A stretch of DNA of 64,000 bases from Archivesica marissinica (taxonomy: Eukaryota > Mollusca > Bivalvia > Venerida > Vesicomyidae). The position numbers and the translations under genes were made by a program. The notes under the pieces were generated by a model, which worked only from the letters and a program-made list of their open reading frames with translations, did not search any database and was not told where the DNA came from. The DNA lies in contig CM026387.1 in NCBI GenBank assembly GCA_014843695.1, positions 78,485,287-78,549,286 of the forward strand, given 5' to 3'. Below are positions 56,801-62,800 of this stretch, piece by piece. Position 1 is the first letter of the stretch; each line of letters opens with the position of its first letter.

Positions 56801-59800
56801 GGTACTAGCAAATGAACCCCACCCAATAGCTTCATTCTCATCTTGTTCACCAGAAACGCAATCCTGCATCAGGTCTTTATTGCAGACATTACCTAGTTCA
56901 GTGTGTTCAATTTCCTGCAGATATGAACATGGTTGTCCTTTGGGGCCTGTCACGTGTGTCCATGCTGATTCTGGTGGATGATCAGTTAACCATAGATTTT
57001 GATTTCAGCCTTTTAAGAAAATTCCAATATTGTTTTGGGTTATTAGAATACATGTTCCTTAATTTACTGGCATTTGTGTGCTTACATTTATTAATATAAT
57101 AATTCATTGTACGTATAAATTCCTTACTGGCAGTTTTTAAACGCAATTTATTACCTTCAGTATGATTTAATCGATACTCGGATTTTGCACTGGTTTGCCT
57201 TGTCCGCATCTGGGACCAAACCAAGGTTTATTTGTTTGACGAGGTATATATTTGCCAGATTTCGGGAACCTTCCAGATGCAGATTATGCAACTAGTGTCA
57301 TCAATTACAGTTTCAATATTGTTATGGATACCAGGATTATCGATTGATAACATACTTAAAATACTGTTTAAATGGTTAACATCAATATTTTGTCATCTCT
57401 CCATTTTGGCTTATTATTGTTCAAACCTTCGCTATGTTATTGACTAGATTTGTAATATAACTTAATTGTCCACTAGAGTGCACACGCTAAATTCAGACAC
57501 ATTAAGCAAACAAAGTATCACCATAATGGTTCATGATGTGCATGTAACATGATGTAACATTCATTAAACCGCACTGTATTACACTGTTAAGATGTTAAGA
57601 TTATCTCCTCTATAAATTGAGTTGAGTGTACACAATTTATTGATGTACACTAGGGACCTCCAAAACATCATTGGCATTTATATCGAGATTGGTGAATATT
57701 ATTCAATAAAAAACCCAAAGATTTCAGTTGATATAAATGACACAAGTAATTACAAATATGAATTGCTTTTGGCAACTTTTAGAATTGAAAGATACATTTT
57801 AAAATCTGATCTGTTAATTCTGTACGGAAATATAGTTAGCATCAACTCATAAGGGAATTGTTCTATTATTCTGAAAGCGAACCTAATGAGATATTGATGT
57901 GTTTAACATGCATGTACATTTGGGGGATATACTCATGTAAATTCCATCATTCAATGCATAAGTAAAGCTCTTGAGTATATGTATATTAATGGTATGAACT
58001 CAGGGCGTTACTTTTGATGTATTTAAATGGTCAAATGAAAGTATTATAATGTATTAGCGCCCTTAGACTGTTTGCTAAAATAGTATGATATAAAATTGTT
58101 TATAAGTTATCTATAATTTAATAAAGAACAAATTATCATTAAATATGTATTATAAATAAACAGTTAAAATACATAATAATCATGTTGAATTATTTTCAAC
58201 TTGCAGTTTGAAAGGTTTTGTGTTCTATTAGTTGCAATAGATCTACATCTAATTTAAAATGTGATACATAGCACTCGATCATATTTCAAATCTCCATTAT
58301 TCTTTAGATTCAAATCACCCATAAGAATATAATTATAGCAATCTGCAACTTACAACCTGCAGACTTAAACACAAAGTCTCCCATACGATTATAACATATT
58401 ACAGAACTGATCACTTGTTGAACACAGTTGCTGAAAAAGAACAGTTAGTGTAGTATTGGGCCTGATTCAGACATGAAATTGTTTGCTAACCACTGCGCTA
58501 ATCGGACAGCCTATATATATCCTCTAAGCAGATTTATCAAGGTGTTATGTTTATTAATAAATAGTATGCGAACAACACATTGATTATACATAGAATTGCA
58601 TGAATGCACAAGTTATTATTATATGAAATGTAAGCTGCATATCATTGAACATTAAGCATATATACATGACTTTCCCTTAATGACTAAGGTGTAGTTAGCA
58701 GTGTATTTTCACAGCTGAATGAATCCGTGTTTAGAAGCGTTTTCCTTTTATCAAAGACATTTTTTAGATATTATTAAATCAGCTAGGTATGTATTGACGT
58801 CTGAGTTCATTATATACTTGTGATAGATAATGCTGCTAAGTATATGTTTGGGAAATAAGTTATAATAGAAGAAACTTACTTTAAAATAATAATTCAAAAA
58901 TATTATATAAAAGTCATATAGTAATTTCTCGCAGATGTAGATTGACAAATATGACGTTTTGATATGGTATTTGGACAGGTATTTCCTAGATATTTATTTC
59001 CATGAAGATATCAAGAATAAAAATATATATTAGTCATAGAGTTTGAATCATAACATTTTTATTTGGTCTCAAATTAGAATAATGTCTAAAACTCTTATTC
59101 CCAGCCAATTAATTTATATGTAATCTGCATTGTATTGTGGTCTGTATGTGGTATTATTTGACATGTTTAATTCATCGACTAAGACATTTAGAAACAGTTT
59201 ATTATGTCTCCCCTAATGGGCGTGAACGATAGTTTTAACCATTGGCGCCTGTCCGTCCGTTCTCCATAGCCCCTTATTGAATGTTCAGCAAGCGTGACAG
59301 GAAGCATCGGTATGATGTCTACTAGATGTGCATAATTGTAACCCCATTCCGGTTGGATGATTCTCTTTGCGGGTGTACGGCCATTTTGACATTTCTATAT
59401 CACAAAGCTTGGCCGCACTTTGTATCCAAAACACCGTTGGACCATTTAGCGTTTTTACCAAGCTTGGCATGAAGCACTAGTATGATGTCTAGTTGTAATC
59501 CCGTTCCGGTTGGATAATTTATGGCGGTTGTATGTACGACCTTGCAGTGACTTCATATATTTAAATTCCATGCTTTCATTACTCCACTGAAGCAACAGTG
59601 AGTTTGGAGACATACTTCTCTCCAAAATAATCTCTAGTTAATTATCCAACTCAGCACAACTCTGACCAAAGTCATCAATCGATAATATATACATCTATGT
59701 ACGTTGTAGCCGACCAAAATCATTGTGCTATTATAGCATAGCAGCTTAGGTCATATGGTGATTGTTGGAGGAATTCGCCAGGTGTGTTTTACGTTTATTT

Positions 59801-62800
59801 ATATTCGCTACCAGTTGTCTATATGAGCGACGCCAAATTCGCCAGCTGTCCCTCCGAACAGTATTTCAGGCTCACCAGTTGGGATATTATTGACAATGCA
59901 GTGGTCCTTTGAAACAACATGTGTCATTATTTGATTGACTTTATATGCAATGTTCACGATAAAGACTACCTGGCATACGAGGGAGACAGAATTGGATGTG
60001 GGAGAAACATATTGTATATGTGATAGACATGCAAGGATGTGGGAGAAACATATTGGATGTGCGATAGACATGCAGGGATGTGGGAGACACATATTGGATA
60101 TGTGATAGACATGTAGGGATGTGGGAGACACATATTGTATATGTGATAGACATGCAGGGATGTGGGAGAAACATATTGTATATGTGATAGACATGCAGGG
60201 ATGTGGGAGAAACATATTGGATATGTGATAGACATGCAAGGATGTGGGAGAAACATATTGGATGTGCGATAGACATGCAGGGATGTGGGAGAAACATATT
60301 GGATGTGCGATAGACATGCAGGGATGTGGGAGAAACATATTGGATGTGCGATAGACATGCAGGGATGTGGGAGACACATATTGGATATGTGATAGACATG
60401 TAGGGATGTGGGAGACACATATTGTATATGTGATAGACATGTAGGGATGTGGGAGAATCATATTGTATATGTGATAGACATGTAGGGATGTGGGAGACAC
60501 ATATTGTATATGTGATAGTCATATAGGGATGTGGGAGAAACATATTTGATATGTGATAGACATGCAGGGATGTGGGAGACACATATTGTATATGTGATAG
60601 ACATGCAGGGATGTGGGAGACACATATTGGATATGTGATAGACATGCAAGGATGTGGGAGAAATATATATTGCATATGTGATAGACATGCATGGATGTGG
60701 GAGAAACATATTGTATATGTGATAGACATGCAGGGATGTGGGAGAAACATATTGGATATGTGATAGACATGCAAGGATGTGGGAGAAACATATTGTATAT
60801 GTGATAGACATGCAGGGATGTGGGAGACACATATTGGATATGTGATAGACATGCAAGGATGTGGGAGAAACATATTGTATATGTGATAGACATGCAGGGA
60901 TGTGGGAGAAACATATTGGATATGTGATAGACATGCAGGGATGTGGGAGAAACATATTGGATATGTGATAGACATGCAAGGATGTGGGAGAAACATATTG
61001 GATGTGCGATAGACATGCAGGGATGTGGGAGAAACATATTGGATGTGCGATAGACATGCAGGGATGTGGGAGAAACATATTGGATGTGCGATAGACATGC
61101 AGGGATGTGGGAGACACATATTGGATATGTGATAGACATGTAGGGATGTGGGAGACACATATTGTATATGTGATAGACATGTAGGGATGTGGGAGAATCA
61201 TATTGTATATGTGATAGACATGTAGGGATGTGGGAGACACATATTGTATATGTGATAGTCATATAGGGATGTGGGAGAAACATATTTGATATGTGATATA
61301 CATGCAGGGATGTGGGAGACACATATTGTATATGTGATAGACATGCAGGGATGTGGGAGACACATATTGGATATGTGATAGACATGCAAGGATGTGGGAG
61401 AAATATATATTGCATATGTGATAGACATGCATGGATGTGGGAGAAACATATTGTATATGTGATAGACATGCAGGGATGTGGGAGAAACATATTGGATATG
61501 TGATAGACATGCAAGGATGTGGGAGAAACATATTGTATATGTGATAGACATGCAGGGATGTGGGAGACACATATTGGATATGTGATAGACATGCAAGGAT
61601 GTGGGAGAAACATATTGTATATGTGATAGACATGCAGGGATGTGGGAGAAACATATTGGATATGTGATAGACATGCAGGGATGTGGGAGACACATATTGG
61701 ATATGTGATAGACATGCAGGGATGTGGGAGACACATATTGGATATGTGATAGACATGCAAGGATGTGGGAGACACATATTGGGAAGTAGGAAGAAACATT
61801 ATTATGTTATTTGTAGAACAGAAACTTCTATTGATTAAGTTGAATTAAACTTGCTTTTTCTGTCTATTAATAGATACCAGTGAGATATCTAGATGTCTTC
61901 CTCCAGGGTTTGTGGAAGGTCAGCCGAACCTGATCATTTGTCCATCTGGTATGATTTCTTTTCAATAACTATTTTATATGCATTGCATTATCCATGCAAA
62001 TATAATCAATCGTATGAATAAACAATCCAGAACAATTATATTTGGTTTTATAATATTATTTTCACACAATATCCTTCTTTATTTACTCATAGGAGACGAC
62101 TGTCTATTATGTGTGTTAATAAAACAATGGCCACAAAGTCATGTGTTCCATTAGTAATGTAGTAAATATGTAAATTCAAAGCACAAACAATAGACGATAG
62201 TTTGGATACACAACCCTGCTTCTAATACAAACATGCTATTTATAAAAATAGAACTATTTTTGCATTGTTCACTCATTTTCCAATGTATGTGGAATTGGAA
62301 ATACTATCGTGGCATATGTACAGTGGGATGATTTCTATTATTGTTCAAATACAAACATGAATATTTCCAACAGGTGATGTCTTGATGACCACACTATCTG
62401 TCTATATGATGGATAAAGACAAGCCTCTGCCTCAATCAGACGAAATACTTGTATGTACAGCTAACACAACAACGGATGAAGTGAGTGGTCCATTGTAGCA
62501 TGACGAGCTAGCACAAACAGTAACGTCATACAGTGAAACCCTATAAATCGAACGTCCACTGGACCATAGGCAAAGTTTGGTTTGGAGGGGTGTTCGGTTT
62601 AGGTCGGTTTTCATAGTGTGGTAGAATTCTCCTAAATTAACAATTCAAGTTTGCAATGCTTAAAAGGAGGCTAATATATGTTTATAGTTTGGAAGTTAAT
62701 AAAGAACTGATTAATTTTAAGTGCACAATAAAGAACTGATTAATTTTAAGTGCACAATAAAGAACTGATTAATTTTAAGTGCACACTACACACTTCTGGA

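Noticed and set aside
59808..61799. Open frames of 150-426 residues on the minus strand ([14 protein letters not shown] repeats)
   Set aside because: A 41-bp satellite without stops produces them in all three minus frames. There is no start context or conserved gene.
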